Below are positions 28,446 through 37,425 of a stretch of 64,000 nucleotides of DNA, piece after piece (the stretch's first letter is position 1; every line of letters starts with the position of its first letter). The position numbers and the translations under genes are program-made. The stretch spans positions 124,001 through 188,000 of the forward strand of contig NZ_AUMC01000010.1 in NCBI RefSeq assembly GCF_000443995.1. The letters are read 5' to 3'. This stretch comes from Bacteriovorax sp. BAL6_X. GTDB lineage: Bacteria; Bdellovibrionota; Bacteriovoracia; Bacteriovoracales; Bacteriovoracaceae. The notes under the pieces were generated by a model. The model was not told where the DNA came from, did no database searches, and saw only the letters and a program-made list of their open reading frames with translations.

Positions 28446-29099
28446 TTATAGTTCTACATACTTGCTAATTTGATCAGAAAGGCATTGTTGCGTCGTGACA
28501 ATTTGCTCGCAATAGGTTGTTAAATAGTCATTGTTTAGACTGTCTACCTGAAATGGGTGGCCATAGGCAATGTAAATGCGACCAAATGGTTTAGGGATCT
28601 TTGTTTTGTCCCAGCTTTTGGAAATGCAGAAACGACGAGTTGATACCGACTGGATACAAAGAACTGGCGCTTCGCATTCGTGGCTCACGACAAGTATCCC
28701 TTTTTTAGGTACATAGCTTGGTCCTCGAGGGCCGTCGACAGTGATTGCAGAATTAAGTCTCTTCTCATTGATCTGCTCAATCATGGATTGTAGTGCTTTG
28801 GCTCCGCCACGTGAAGAGCTTCCACGAGTTGGAGTAAAACCAAGTTTGGAAATTGTGTCTGCGGCCAGACTTCCATCTTTTGATTGTGATGCCATGGTAA
28901 CTAGTCCTGTGTCTAGCTCTGTTAAAACTGAAGTAGGATAGTGCTCGTGCCATACTGCTAAAGTGTAATTACCGTGTTTCCCCATTTTTTTTGCAAGTTC
29001 TAAATTCTCTGGATTTAGAACAACAATTTTTGATGTGAGTTTAACAAATCTTAGGTACCAAGAAACTAATGTGGGAACAATTTTTAATAATATAGACAT
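28446..29099 (-). CDS. DUF374 lysophospholipid acyltransferase family protein
   Basis: The 217-residue product contains LAVWHEHYPT, MASQSKDGSLAADTISKLGF and the family mark RGSSSRGGAKALQ, then TVDGPRGPSYVPKKG. This is the DUF374 family, related to lipid A and glycerolipid acyltransferases. The H-x4 segment WHEH takes the place of the catalytic HX4D region. It probably modifies an envelope lipid on the inner membrane. Length is normal. It stands alone between the ABC ATPase and the divergent TetR gene. Confidence 0.87.
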   Translation of the reverse strand: MSILLKIVPTLVSWYLRFVKLTSKIVVLNPENLELAKKMGKHGNYTLAVWHEHYPTSVLTELDTGLVTMASQSKDGSLAADTISKLGFTPTRGSSSRGGAKALQSMIEQINEKRLNSAITVDGPRGPSYVPKKGILVVSHECEAPVLCIQSVSTRRFCISKSWDKTKIPKPFGRIYIAYGHPFQVDSLNNDYLTTYCEQIVTTQQCLSDQISKYVEL

Positions 29100-29366
29100 T
29101 TCGTCATTATCTCAAAGTTAAGATTCTTCGTAAATTAAGCAATTTTAAAAAAATAAGTGTTTATAAAATAGACAATAATCTCTCAAAAAGTCCATATAAT
29201 AGGCAATGATGAAGATCAGCTGACTAAAATTTTACCTACGAATTACCATCTTTTAACTTAATTAAGATGAGCGTCATCCATGAATCGACTATGATCAAAA
29301 TAGAAAGAGTTCTCGACCAATTAGCTCGGGAGCTACTTGTTCTACGCTGACCATGAAGGAGGTGTT

Positions 29367-29975
29367 ATGGCAGGTTTACGAGAAATCAAGAAACAGAGAA
29401 CGAGAGAAATGATTCTAAAAAACTCAATGGAATTATTTACTCAAAAAGGGGTTGATGAAGTAGGAATGCGAGAATTGGCCCAAGTGTGTGGATTGGGGAT
29501 TGGAACTTACTATAATTACTTTAAGTCGAAAGAGGATGTCATCTTCAGTCTATTTAGAGAAAACTTAAATTCTGCAATTACGAACAAGCCTTTCCGCGTT
29601 GAAGAAAATGAATCAAACGCAGATAACCTTGCAAATAATTACAAAGCGATTTTTCAGGAATTAATGATTCATAAGAATATCGCTGATGAATTTTTATCTC
29701 TTGCGTACAATACTAAAAATATGGCCGATAATGACTCTGTTGCCGCGAGATTGACTCCGCAGATCGTTGATCTCTATTGGGGCTGGGTGCAACCACTGTT
29801 TAGAAGTGCTGGAATTATTATTCGCACCGAAGAGGAAGTAGGTTTTAGAAGAATGCTGTGGCACCACTTCTTATCAAGCTTTCATGCATATACTTCTTCC
29901 TTTGGGGCAGAGGAGAGTATTGATTATATACGCTTCACTTCACGCCACTTACTAGGTGGACTTAATTCGAATTAA
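29367..29975 (+). CDS. TetR family transcriptional regulator
   Basis: The 202-residue product starts at ATG 29367 after AAGGAGGTGTT. The N-terminal HTH reads RTREMILKNSMELFTQKGVDEVGMRELAQVC in outline, with the recognition segment GLGIGTYYNYFKSKEDV. The C-terminal ligand domain is divergent, so the inducer is unknown. A 267-base upstream region with several short inverted repeats (for example AGCT-CGGG-AGCT near 29322) may hold its operator. No divergent efflux operon is present apart from the acyltransferase gene at 29099. Confidence 0.9.
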   Translation: MAGLREIKKQRTREMILKNSMELFTQKGVDEVGMRELAQVCGLGIGTYYNYFKSKEDVIFSLFRENLNSAITNKPFRVEENESNADNLANNYKAIFQELMIHKNIADEFLSLAYNTKNMADNDSVAARLTPQIVDLYWGWVQPLFRSAGIIIRTEEEVGFRRMLWHHFLSSFHAYTSSFGAEESIDYIRFTSRHLLGGLNSN

Positions 29976-29979
29976 TCTT

Positions 29980-30003
29980 AAGGGAGCTGCGGCTCCCTTT
30001 TTA
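29980..30003 (+). terminator. Intrinsic terminator after the TetR gene
   Basis: A GGGAGC/GCTCCC stem with a TGCG loop and the T-rich tail TTTTTA, starting about five bases past the stop codon. Confidence 0.88.
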
Positions 30004-30049
30004 CCTTTATTAAGTCCGCTCTCATCAATAGTTGTCCGAAGTAGATAAT

Positions 30050-30334
30050 ATGTCCTTCAAGAAAATATTCTCAATCATATTCTTTATCGTTCTCCTATTG
30101 TCATGTTTTAACGAGGGAGTCGATTCTCCGCTAAGGGCCCCTGCAAGTATTTATCAATACAAAGTGATCTCATATACATCAAGTGCAATTGAATGCCGTG
30201 GCCATGTCGATGATAGAGATGTGGAGGGAACTCTTTTAGAGACTGTACCACTGGGCCCACGAGGACAAGCACCAATTAATATATGTGGTGAAGAACTAAG
30301 TTCTTTAAAGAGTGATCGAATACGTCTTTATTGA
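30050..30334 (+). CDS. Small lipoprotein of unknown function
   Basis: The 94-residue product starts at ATG 30050 with MSFKKIFSIIFFIVLLLSC, a signal peptide ending in a lipobox with the lipidated cysteine at 19. The mature part is about 75 residues with two further cysteines (AIECRG and INICGEE) that could pair. No strong ribosome site is visible. I recognise no family. Its position between two terminated units suggests a single-gene transcript. Confidence 0.62.
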   Translation: MSFKKIFSIIFFIVLLLSCFNEGVDSPLRAPASIYQYKVISYTSSAIECRGHVDDRDVEGTLLETVPLGPRGQAPINICGEELSSLKSDRIRLY

Positions 30335-30467
30335 CTCTAAGTGAACCAATTCTAAACTGGCATCCCAGTTGCAACATAATATTCCAAATAAAAGAAATTG
30401 AACCAAGTTACAGCTTTCTATCGACAAAATTGCTGAACAAACTTTGTACAACTGTTTAAGGAATATT

Positions 30468-32516
30468 ATGCGAAACCTAATTTTCAAGAGTTTACTGACT
30501 ACTTTATTAACGGGTGCGACATTTGCTTATGGTGGGCAGATTCTTAAGCTTAATAGAGATAGTGTTCCAAAAGAATTCGTAAAAACTCTTGAAGTATTTA
30601 TCACGCAGGTTGATGAGAAAATTCCTGCCTCTATAAGAGATGCCATTGGGAAAGAAGTCGAAGTGACTTTTTCGGACTTTAAAGAGAATAAAAATATTAG
30701 AAATTTTCCAAAAGATCGTTGTAATGAAGCCGTGTCAGTAAAGTACGGAAGCGTGAGCTATTTTAATCGCGATGAGATTAAAATCACATCTCTTTTTATC
30801 AAAGAAATTATTAATGGTGATGAAAGTATTGAACAGTTTAATTGTGGCCATAAGAACTACGTAAGAAAAGCACAGGCAACAATCCTTCATGAGCTAGCAC
30901 ATCTATATGATCTAAAAAAAGTTAGAACTAAAGAGCACAAGCAAAAAGCAAGAGTTTGTCGCAAGGAAAAAGAGGAGCGCAATCATTCAAGTGATGAATG
31001 TCGTGCCATTCTTTCTCAGGATACAAATAAAAACTCAATTAGTGGTTTATTCTCATTCTATAAACTTGCAAATTGGAAGAAAGGCTTCTTTTCTAAGAAG
31101 ACAAAGAATCTTTCATCAAAGCGATCGGTTGATGCATATGAATTTGAAAACTTAAAAGAGCATAATGCTGTTAATTTTGAGTTTTTCCTAATGGACGAAG
31201 AGTATAAGTGTAGAAGGCCATCTTACTACAAGTTTTATAGCGAACTACTTAACCATATTCCATTCCCTAATTTCAATTGTAAGATCTTTTCTGAGATCGT
31301 ACTGGATGACCTAAAGGTGACTAGAGATATCGATCCAAGTCGTGTTTATCGAATTGATTATTTATTAGCTTCAAAAGGTGATTCAATGATTTCTGGATTT
31401 GGTCACTCAATGTTTCGTATCGTTCTTTGTGCACCTTTTAGAAAGAAGGTGGACGAGAAATGTTTAAAAGATAAGCTTTATCATGTTGTTCTTTCTTACC
31501 GTGCAAACGTAACAGATATCAAAAGTGACATGTTAAAGGGTGTTCTAGGTGGGTATGACTCTGTTTTATTCATGCTTTCTTTTCCTGAAGTTATTAATGA
31601 ATATAACGGTGGAGAGCTAAGAGATCTTATCAGCCAACCAATTTATCTTTCAGAAGAACAAAAGACGGACTTCATCAATAAAGTGTTAGAGATTTATTGG
31701 GAGTACGAGGGGGATTATAAATTTATCACTAATAACTGTGCATCAGAATCAAATGAGCTGTTTCAATCAGCTCTGCCAAATAATGAATTTGCTTATGAGA
31801 GAGTAATCTTACCTTATTCTTTACTTGATAAGTTTACAGAAAGTGAATTCTCAAAAGAAGAAGATCTTGAAAACCTTGAGAATGCACAAAAGAAAGGAAT
31901 GTTCTTTCCAAGTGATATCGAGCTTCTTAAAGAAGTGAAGAAGTCTCTATTTGGAGTTGAAGCTTCGGATTATAACATTAGAAGACGTCGTGTTCCAGGA
32001 CGTGATCACAAGTATAAGACAGTAAAAAGAGAGAAATTTATTAAAGATATCTTAGAAGATTTTGATGTCGATCGTTTATTTGAAAAATTCGAAGAATTAA
32101 ATGCTTTAAGTGAAACAGTTGATGTTGAAGGAAAGCTAAATGATCTTTCAATTCTTACAGGTGCAATCTTTAAGATTAAACAATCATCAATTGATGAAGA
32201 GGTTGGAAACTTTCTAGACAAGAATATGGAAGATGAGACACCACTTGGAAAAAGAATTCAAGAGTGGAATGAAATGAGAAAGTCTAGCCGCGTGCAGGCC
32301 AATGATTCTAGCTATGGAATCCCTCTCGTTTTAAGGGACTCTGACTTTGATAGGCATAATGTGAAGAGCGCAGAGCTGGAAAAAATCGAAAATCAACTTT
32401 TAGAAGACGTGAAAAGTAATTATGAAAAAGAAGTTCAGGACTTAGCAAGACTATTAGATTTAATTAGAAATATTCGTGATCAAGCGAGAATCATTTCAAT
32501 GAAAGCATATAACTAA
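30468..32516 (+). CDS. Periplasmic DUF4105-like protein with HExxH motif
   Basis: The 682-residue product starts at ATG 30468 (TTAAGGAATATT upstream) with a signal peptide (FKSLLTTLLTGATFA). At about residue 142 it has ATILHELAHLYDL, an HExxH zinc-peptidase-type motif, followed by a cysteine-containing basic insert. The middle (about 300-450) follows the DUF4105/Lnb N-terminal domain: YLLASKGDSMISGFGHSMFRI and, later, ITNNCASESNEL, the conserved His and Cys of that NlpC/P60-like fold. The C-terminal 200 residues are helical and charged. It leads an operon with the paralogues at 32557 and 33533. The combination of two potential hydrolase sites in one exported protein is unusual. Confidence 0.72.
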   Translation: MRNLIFKSLLTTLLTGATFAYGGQILKLNRDSVPKEFVKTLEVFITQVDEKIPASIRDAIGKEVEVTFSDFKENKNIRNFPKDRCNEAVSVKYGSVSYFNRDEIKITSLFIKEIINGDESIEQFNCGHKNYVRKAQATILHELAHLYDLKKVRTKEHKQKARVCRKEKEERNHSSDECRAILSQDTNKNSISGLFSFYKLANWKKGFFSKKTKNLSSKRSVDAYEFENLKEHNAVNFEFFLMDEEYKCRRPSYYKFYSELLNHIPFPNFNCKIFSEIVLDDLKVTRDIDPSRVYRIDYLLASKGDSMISGFGHSMFRIVLCAPFRKKVDEKCLKDKLYHVVLSYRANVTDIKSDMLKGVLGGYDSVLFMLSFPEVINEYNGGELRDLISQPIYLSEEQKTDFINKVLEIYWEYEGDYKFITNNCASESNELFQSALPNNEFAYERVILPYSLLDKFTESEFSKEEDLENLENAQKKGMFFPSDIELLKEVKKSLFGVEASDYNIRRRRVPGRDHKYKTVKREKFIKDILEDFDVDRLFEKFEELNALSETVDVEGKLNDLSILTGAIFKIKQSSIDEEVGNFLDKNMEDETPLGKRIQEWNEMRKSSRVQANDSSYGIPLVLRDSDFDRHNVKSAELEKIENQLLEDVKSNYEKEVQDLARLLDLIRNIRDQARIISMKAYN

Positions 32517-32556
32517 TAATTTACTGGAATTTAAAACGCAAAAGAGGAGAGAAACA

Positions 32557-33510
32557 ATGAAAAAACTTACTACGGCTACACTTATGACACTTATCGCACT
32601 TCAAGCAAATGCTATTGAAGTAAGAGATGCAACTCTAGGTGCTTCTTCTAAAGTTTCTGAAGCAATCTACGATGCTGGAAAAAGTGCTACTGATAAAACA
32701 GTTGAAGTTGCTGACTTCACAGGTGAGCACCTAAAGGCATTTATCTCAAAGAACTTAGAGTCATCGTATAAGGCTTCTGAAAAACTAGCAAAAGAAATCG
32801 TTAAACTATCTGAAGTTTCTAAACCAGCTTTCCGTTTTACTGCTGATGGCCTTGCAATGGTATTTGAAATCTCTGGAAAGGGAACAAAGCAAACTTTAAA
32901 AGTATCAAAAAAAATCTATATCTTTCTTGAACCGACTCTTGAAGCAACGGGTGAATTCCTAACAGAACTTCTTGAGCTTGCATTTGAAGGAACATCAGAA
33001 GCTTCTGAGCTTCTTACTGATATCAATGAATTCCTTTCAAGAGTTCTAGAGAAGCCTATTGATGTAACTAAAATGACTGTTGAAGAAATCTTTAAGCTAA
33101 TTGGAAAAGCAAGTGAGAAGTCGTCAGAAGCTACAGAATTTCTTCTTGGTGCAGAAAACTTTGAAAAAGGTATTGAATACTCAGGAAAAGGGATTTCGCT
33201 TACTTCAGAAGGGATTGGTGCAGCATTTTACCTAGTTTCACAAGCAACAACAGGTATTTCTGAATTATTTGATTTCAACAGAAAAGAAAGAGAGCAAATT
33301 GAGCAAATGGTTGAAAGAGGAGATGTTGAAGGTCTCGCAGGACTACGTGATCTAATTAGACACAATATCAATGAAGAGATTGGAAATGGTGAAGACCTAA
33401 ACAGACTTCTTGATGACAATGCTATTGATACTTATATCAAGCTTAGACTATCAGTCCCTAATTTAGATGTTAAATTAGAAGAGCTTTACGGTAACCAAAT
33501 TGTAAAATAA
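32557..33510 (+). CDS. Secreted helical protein, paralogue 1
   Basis: The 317-residue product has signal peptide MKKLTTATLMTLIALQANA and no cysteine. The mature chain is a series of amphipathic helices rich in Ser, Glu and Lys: ASEKLAKEIVKLSEVSKPAF, FEGTSEASELLTDINEFLSR, and ISLTSEGIGAAFYLVSQATT. It ends in a long helix with EREQIEQMVERGDVEGLAGL and RHNINEEI. It is clearly homologous along its whole length to the next gene. GAGGAGAGAAACA precedes the start, 40 bases after the DUF4105-like gene. No named family recognised; probably periplasmic. Confidence 0.75.
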   Translation: MKKLTTATLMTLIALQANAIEVRDATLGASSKVSEAIYDAGKSATDKTVEVADFTGEHLKAFISKNLESSYKASEKLAKEIVKLSEVSKPAFRFTADGLAMVFEISGKGTKQTLKVSKKIYIFLEPTLEATGEFLTELLELAFEGTSEASELLTDINEFLSRVLEKPIDVTKMTVEEIFKLIGKASEKSSEATEFLLGAENFEKGIEYSGKGISLTSEGIGAAFYLVSQATTGISELFDFNRKEREQIEQMVERGDVEGLAGLRDLIRHNINEEIGNGEDLNRLLDDNAIDTYIKLRLSVPNLDVKLEELYGNQIVK

Positions 33511-33532
33511 TTAAAATATAAAGGGATTAATA

Positions 33533-34645
33533 ATGAAAAAGACAACTTCGACAATTCTACTCACTCTATTATCTATTCACGCAGTAGGAGCCGATATTAG
33601 GGACGCCGCATTTGATGCTTCTTCCAAAGCTTCAGAGGTAATTTATGATGCAGGTAAGAGTACAACTAGACAAACAATTAAAGTTGCGGACTTTACTCGT
33701 GAGAAATTAGAGGCCCTAATCTCTAAAGGTCTACAATCTTCATATCGTGCATCGGAAAAAGTTGCTAAAGAAATTGTTAATCTCTCAGAGTTTTCAAAAC
33801 CAGCATTTCGTCTAACTGCGGACGGAATTGCTATGGTTTTTGAAGTCTCAGGTAAGGCGACGAAATCTTCTCTTGAGGTTTCAAGAAAGATCTATGTTTA
33901 TTTAGAGCCTAGTTCAGATAAGACAGAAGAGTTCTTAACTAAGATTATTGATCTCGCATTCGAGGGAACATCTGAAGCATCGGAGCTTTTGACAGATATC
34001 AATGAATTCTTATCTCGAGTTCTTGAAAAGCCTCTTGATATTTCAACAATGACCACTGAGGAGATCGCTGATCTTCTTTCAAAAGCGACACGAATGACTC
34101 ATATTGAAAAATTAATTGAGTTAGCATTGGATGGAACAACTAAGGGGAGTGAGCTACTTACTGATCTTAACAAATTTCTATCAAAAGTTCTTGAGAAGCC
34201 AATTGATATTACAGGAATGACTCTAGAGGAGATTCTAGACTTGATTGAGAAAGCAAGTATCGAATCATCAAAATTAACTGAGATCTTAATTGGTACTGAT
34301 AATCTTGAGAAGGGTACTGAGTACACTGGAAAAGGGATTTCTTTAACATCCGAAGGTGTTGGAGCTGCTTTCTACCTCGTTTCTCAGGCAACTTCTGGTA
34401 TCTCACACCTTTTTGATTTCAATAGAAGAGAAAGAGCACAAGTTGAGGCCATGGTTGAAAGAGGTGATATTGAAGGACTTGAGGGGTTACGTGATCTGAT
34501 TCGCCACAATATCAACGAACAGCTTGAAAATGGTGAAGACTTAAATCTGCTTCTAAATGATAACTTAATAGATACGTATATTAAGATGAGGCTAACTGTA
34601 CCAGAGCTCGATCAAAAATTAGAATCGCTATACGGATTAAAATAA
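33533..34645 (+). CDS. Secreted helical protein, paralogue 2, with an internal duplication
   Basis: The 370-residue product has the same architecture as its upstream neighbour. It carries an extra block: the segment FEGTSEASELLTDINEFLSR ... LEKPLDISTMTTEEI recurs about 60 residues later as LDGTTKGSELLTDLNKFLSK ... LEKPIDITGMTLEEI. That extra unit accounts for its greater length. A signal peptide (TILLTLLSIHAVGA) is present. It lies 22 bases after paralogue 1 and ends at a strong terminator. The pair looks like a tandem gene duplication followed by expansion of one repeat. Confidence 0.75.
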   Translation: MKKTTSTILLTLLSIHAVGADIRDAAFDASSKASEVIYDAGKSTTRQTIKVADFTREKLEALISKGLQSSYRASEKVAKEIVNLSEFSKPAFRLTADGIAMVFEVSGKATKSSLEVSRKIYVYLEPSSDKTEEFLTKIIDLAFEGTSEASELLTDINEFLSRVLEKPLDISTMTTEEIADLLSKATRMTHIEKLIELALDGTTKGSELLTDLNKFLSKVLEKPIDITGMTLEEILDLIEKASIESSKLTEILIGTDNLEKGTEYTGKGISLTSEGVGAAFYLVSQATSGISHLFDFNRRERAQVEAMVERGDIEGLEGLRDLIRHNINEQLENGEDLNLLLNDNLIDTYIKMRLTVPELDQKLESLYGLK

Positions 34646-34646
34646 T

Positions 34647-34676
34647 AAAAAAGCCTAGGATAACCTAGGCTTTTTT
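34647..34676. terminator. Bidirectional intrinsic terminator
   Basis: AAAAAAGCCTAGG pairs with CCTAGGCTTTTTT around ATAA. It ends the 30468-34645 operon on the + strand and can serve the convergent gene that stops at 34676. Confidence 0.9.
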
Positions 34677-35554
34677 TATAACTTAAATTCTCTGTGAAAG
34701 TATTTAAAACTGATTCCATCATATTGATTAAAACAACCATAGACCTTCCCATCAATAATTGCAGGTGTTGAAGCTAGGTCGTCACCAGCAAAGTCGAAGA
34801 GCCTTCTTTTCGGCCAAAGCGTTTTGGCCTTTCCAAAGTCACTGATTTTATAAAAATATAAATTTTGAATATTTTTTGAAACTAAATATCCGTCATGAAT
34901 GACTGCCTTTGGCATATGTAGTGCTTCTCTACTTTGACGAATCGAAATTACCTTTTGTTGATTCATGTTATTATCTAAAATTACAAGTCCTTCAAAGGCC
35001 CTCTTCTTTGTTGAGAAATTATAAGTCACATTATCGAGCATAACAAAGAGCTTCTCCCCATCGTTGTCGATCCCAGTTGCAGTCGATACTTGGCTTGGAT
35101 CATGTGGAAGATCAAAATTATGAATTGATTCAATATTATAAGCAGCAAGATCAATCTTAATGAGTCCAAGGGAGCCATGAGCGATAAAGAGTTTATCATC
35201 CATGATAGTCAAATCTTGAGCCGTTTGATGCTTCTTTACTATATTTTGGTTTGATGTTGGAAAGCTTGTGATGAATTCGTAATCATTTAGACTATGAACA
35301 AAAACATAATCTGGCGTTAGGATGTAGAGCTTTCCATTATACTCTTTAACAGAACGAATCTCGTACTTTGAAAAGATTAACCTAATTTGATCCTCTTCGA
35401 ATTTATAAAGAAATGGCCCTTTGAAAATATAGTAATTATCTCCGGATTTGTAATGGCCAGTATCGCCTTTCTTTGTAGCACAGAATGAATCAAGGTTGGC
35501 CTCCGATGCAAATGCAATTAAAGATATAATCACGACTAATAGAACTTGTTTCAT
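34676..35554 (-). CDS. Secreted beta-propeller-like protein
   Basis: The 292-residue product starts at the ATG near 35554, which follows GGGAGGAAGAG and opens a signal peptide (MKQVLLVVIISLIAFASEA); a longer TTG-start reading to 35614 is less likely. The mature chain has repeated short beta blades separated by about 40-45 residues (KLYILTPDYVFVHSL, KLFIAHGSLGLIKIDL, KLFVMLDNVTYNF, GYLVSKNIQNLYFYKI). This is typical of a propeller such as PQQ/Kelch-like repeats. Exact family and role are unknown. Two cysteines (SFCATK and VYGCFN) may link the ends. Periplasmic or secreted. Confidence 0.68.
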   Translation of the reverse strand: MKQVLLVVIISLIAFASEANLDSFCATKKGDTGHYKSGDNYYIFKGPFLYKFEEDQIRLIFSKYEIRSVKEYNGKLYILTPDYVFVHSLNDYEFITSFPTSNQNIVKKHQTAQDLTIMDDKLFIAHGSLGLIKIDLAAYNIESIHNFDLPHDPSQVSTATGIDNDGEKLFVMLDNVTYNFSTKKRAFEGLVILDNNMNQQKVISIRQSREALHMPKAVIHDGYLVSKNIQNLYFYKISDFGKAKTLWPKRRLFDFAGDDLASTPAIIDGKVYGCFNQYDGISFKYFHREFKL

Positions 35555-35655
35555 CTCTTCCTCCCTGAATTTAATTAATATAAATATTATCGAGTCGTAA
35601 TTCTTCTTCGTCAAAAAAACCTGACAAATCTTGATGAAGCGTGTTAGAAAGTCTC

Positions 35656-36525
35656 ATGCTAGACAGAATCTTTATCGAAATTTCAAATATTTGTAACTTA
35701 CAGTGTACGTTCTGTCCTGTTGTTGAGCGCGATAAGAAGGTTATGGGTCCAGAGGATTTTGAAAGAATTCTCGTTCAGGCCAAGCCCCTGGCGAAACAAG
35801 TATGTCTTCACTTAATGGGTGAGCCTTTGGCCCATCCTAATTTTACAAAGATCATGGAGATTTGTGAAGACAATGGTGTTCCTGTGCAGATTACGACTAA
35901 TGGAGTTGTCATTGCTGGACGTAAGGATGTTCTTTTAAAGAGTAAAGTTTTGAGACAAATCAACTTCTCTATTCAAAGTTATAAGGATAATTTTCCTAAT
36001 CGAGATTTTAATACATATTTAAGACCAATTTTAGAATTCTCTAGAGAACTTCATGAAGTCTCTCCTGAAACTTATGTAAATTATCGTTTATGGAATCTTG
36101 GGCGAAGTGAACAAATCATAAAAGAAAATGAAGAGGTCTTTGAGACTCTAGAGCGCTTCTACGATATTGAAATAAATCGGCGTACGCAGGTTGAATCGAT
36201 AAAGAGTAAGAGGATTTGGAATAAGGTATATCTTCATTTTGACACTCATTTCGATTGGCCATCTTGGGATTTACCTCATCAAGGGGAAACAGGGAAGTGT
36301 CACGCTTTAAAGACTCATATTGGGATTCATGCAGATGGTACAGTTGTTCCTTGCTGTCTTGATAAAGAGAGCCAGATACCACTTGGTAATGTTTTAGATG
36401 AAAATTTAAAAAACATTCTTAGTTCACCTAGAGCTGTAGCAATGAGACAGGGCTTCGATAATAATATTCGTGTTGAGAAATTTTGTCAGCACTGTACGTA
36501 TATCAATCGTTTTCAAAAAAATTAA
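35656..36525 (+). CDS. Radical SAM protein with SPASM-type C-terminal cluster domain
   Basis: The product is 289 residues from ATG 35656; GTG at 35641 would add five. The N-terminal CNLQCTFCPV is the CxxxCxxC loop that binds the SAM [4Fe-4S] cluster, and GEPLAHP is the SAM-contact motif. The C-terminal region has GTVVPCCLDKES and FCQHCTYIN, cysteines that would ligate an auxiliary cluster as in SPASM/twitch domains. The chain is short for a full SPASM protein. No peptide substrate gene is adjacent, so the target of the modification is unknown. Its 3' end overlaps the MarR gene by four bases, tail to tail. Confidence 0.86.
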   Translation: MLDRIFIEISNICNLQCTFCPVVERDKKVMGPEDFERILVQAKPLAKQVCLHLMGEPLAHPNFTKIMEICEDNGVPVQITTNGVVIAGRKDVLLKSKVLRQINFSIQSYKDNFPNRDFNTYLRPILEFSRELHEVSPETYVNYRLWNLGRSEQIIKENEEVFETLERFYDIEINRRTQVESIKSKRIWNKVYLHFDTHFDWPSWDLPHQGETGKCHALKTHIGIHADGTVVPCCLDKESQIPLGNVLDENLKNILSSPRAVAMRQGFDNNIRVEKFCQHCTYINRFQKN

Positions 36526-36962
36526 TCAATAATACTCTTTAGCTTTTGAAGATTTGCAACCATCATCTTACGATTTTTGATTGGAAAGTCTCTTAGCTTA
36601 AGTGAAATCTTTTCTTGAACTTCGCTCCAGACATCATTGTATAACTTCTGACCTTTTGTACTAAGAGTTAAGATCGTCAACCTCGCATCCTCACTCGACT
36701 TATTTCTGGTCACAAGGTCTTCATCAACCAAAATATTAATTGTTTTAGTCATGGCCGGCTGGCTAATTCCGTGGTGGTCGGCCAACTCCCCAACTGTATT
36801 TAATCCTCTTCCAATATTAGAGAGTGCCCTAAATTGAGGGTAGGAGATATGGGGGGATGCCGCTTGTCTGAGCTCACTACGAATTGAGCGGATAATGATT
36901 GGCATTACATCTAAAAGTATTCTTGAAAATTCTAGGTCTTTCACGTCTTTAGTATAAACCAA
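36522..36962 (-). CDS. MarR family transcriptional regulator
   Basis: The product is up to 146 residues, with a winged HTH of MarR type: ISYPQFRALSNIGR, TVGELADHHGISQPAMTKTI as the HTH, then the wing LVTRNKSSEDARLTILTL. The start is uncertain. The reading from TTG 36962 has no ribosome site, and an internal GTG seven codons in (36944) is an alternative. The ligand is unknown. A 12-bp palindrome lies 290 bases upstream at 37297, nearer to the small acidic protein gene. Confidence 0.85.
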   Translation of the reverse strand: MVYTKDVKDLEFSRILLDVMPIIIRSIRSELRQAASPHISYPQFRALSNIGRGLNTVGELADHHGISQPAMTKTINILVDEDLVTRNKSSEDARLTILTLSTKGQKLYNDVWSEVQEKISLKLRDFPIKNRKMMVANLQKLKSIID

Positions 36963-36985
36963 GGAGACACCGATCGTAAATTAAT

Positions 36986-37018
36986 GCAGCAGCTGGAGAG
37001 CTGCTGCGGAAGGTTTTT
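36986..37018 (+). terminator. Hairpin with T-run between the MarR and acidic-protein genes
   Basis: GCAGCAGCT pairs perfectly with AGCTGCTGC around GGAG. On the + strand it is followed by GGAAGG and six T. No + strand gene precedes it closely, so its use as a terminator is unclear. On the - strand it lies just after the 37022 stop but lacks a T-run. Confidence 0.5.
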
Positions 37019-37021
37019 TAA

Positions 37022-37246
37022 TTATTGCACAACTTCCAGATCAGAATCGTCTGAAAGTTCAGCATCTAGAGATGTATCTGAAGCTTCTGTTGTTTCAACA
37101 CAATCACCTGTTACTGTACAGTCGGCTGCTGGAGAAGACTCTTCAACTACTGCTGATTCATCTGTAGCAACTGAATCTGACCAGTCCTCATTAGCATAAG
37201 AAACGAAAGCTGATGATAGTAGAACTAGAAGTAATAACTTTTTCAT
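37022..37246 (-). CDS. Small secreted acidic protein
   Basis: The 74-residue product has a clean signal peptide (MKKLLLLVLLSSAFVSYA). The mature part of about 55 residues is very acidic and rich in Ser, Thr, Asp, Glu and Val, with two cysteines (ADCTVTGDC). It has almost no basic residues and is probably disordered, apart from the possible disulphide. ATG 37246 follows AGGATTAATT. No family is recognised. An AT-rich palindrome lies about 50 bases upstream. Confidence 0.62.
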   Translation of the reverse strand: MKKLLLLVLLSSAFVSYANEDWSDSVATDESAVVEESSPAADCTVTGDCVETTEASDTSLDAELSDDSDLEVVQ

Positions 37247-37296
37247 AATTAATCCTCATTGGTTTATGTTAAATATATAATGTAATTATATATCCC

Positions 37297-37308
37297 AGTT
37301 ATATAACT
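37297..37308. promoter_or_regulatory. Candidate operator palindrome
   Basis: AGTTATATAACT is a perfect 12-bp palindrome, followed by a related half-site GGTTATATATTA. It lies in the leader of the 37246 gene. The length and symmetry suit a MarR-type dimer site, and the MarR gene is one gene away. AT-rich palindromes also arise by chance. Confidence 0.35.
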
Positions 37309-37425
37309 TGGTTATATATTATTCCTTTCCTAAATTCCGTACAATAAAAAAATACACTTTTTGTGTAAAACTTTTGTCGTTATAATAAAATCTGTCAGTT
37401 AAGATCGGGTATAGAAGGGTAAATT

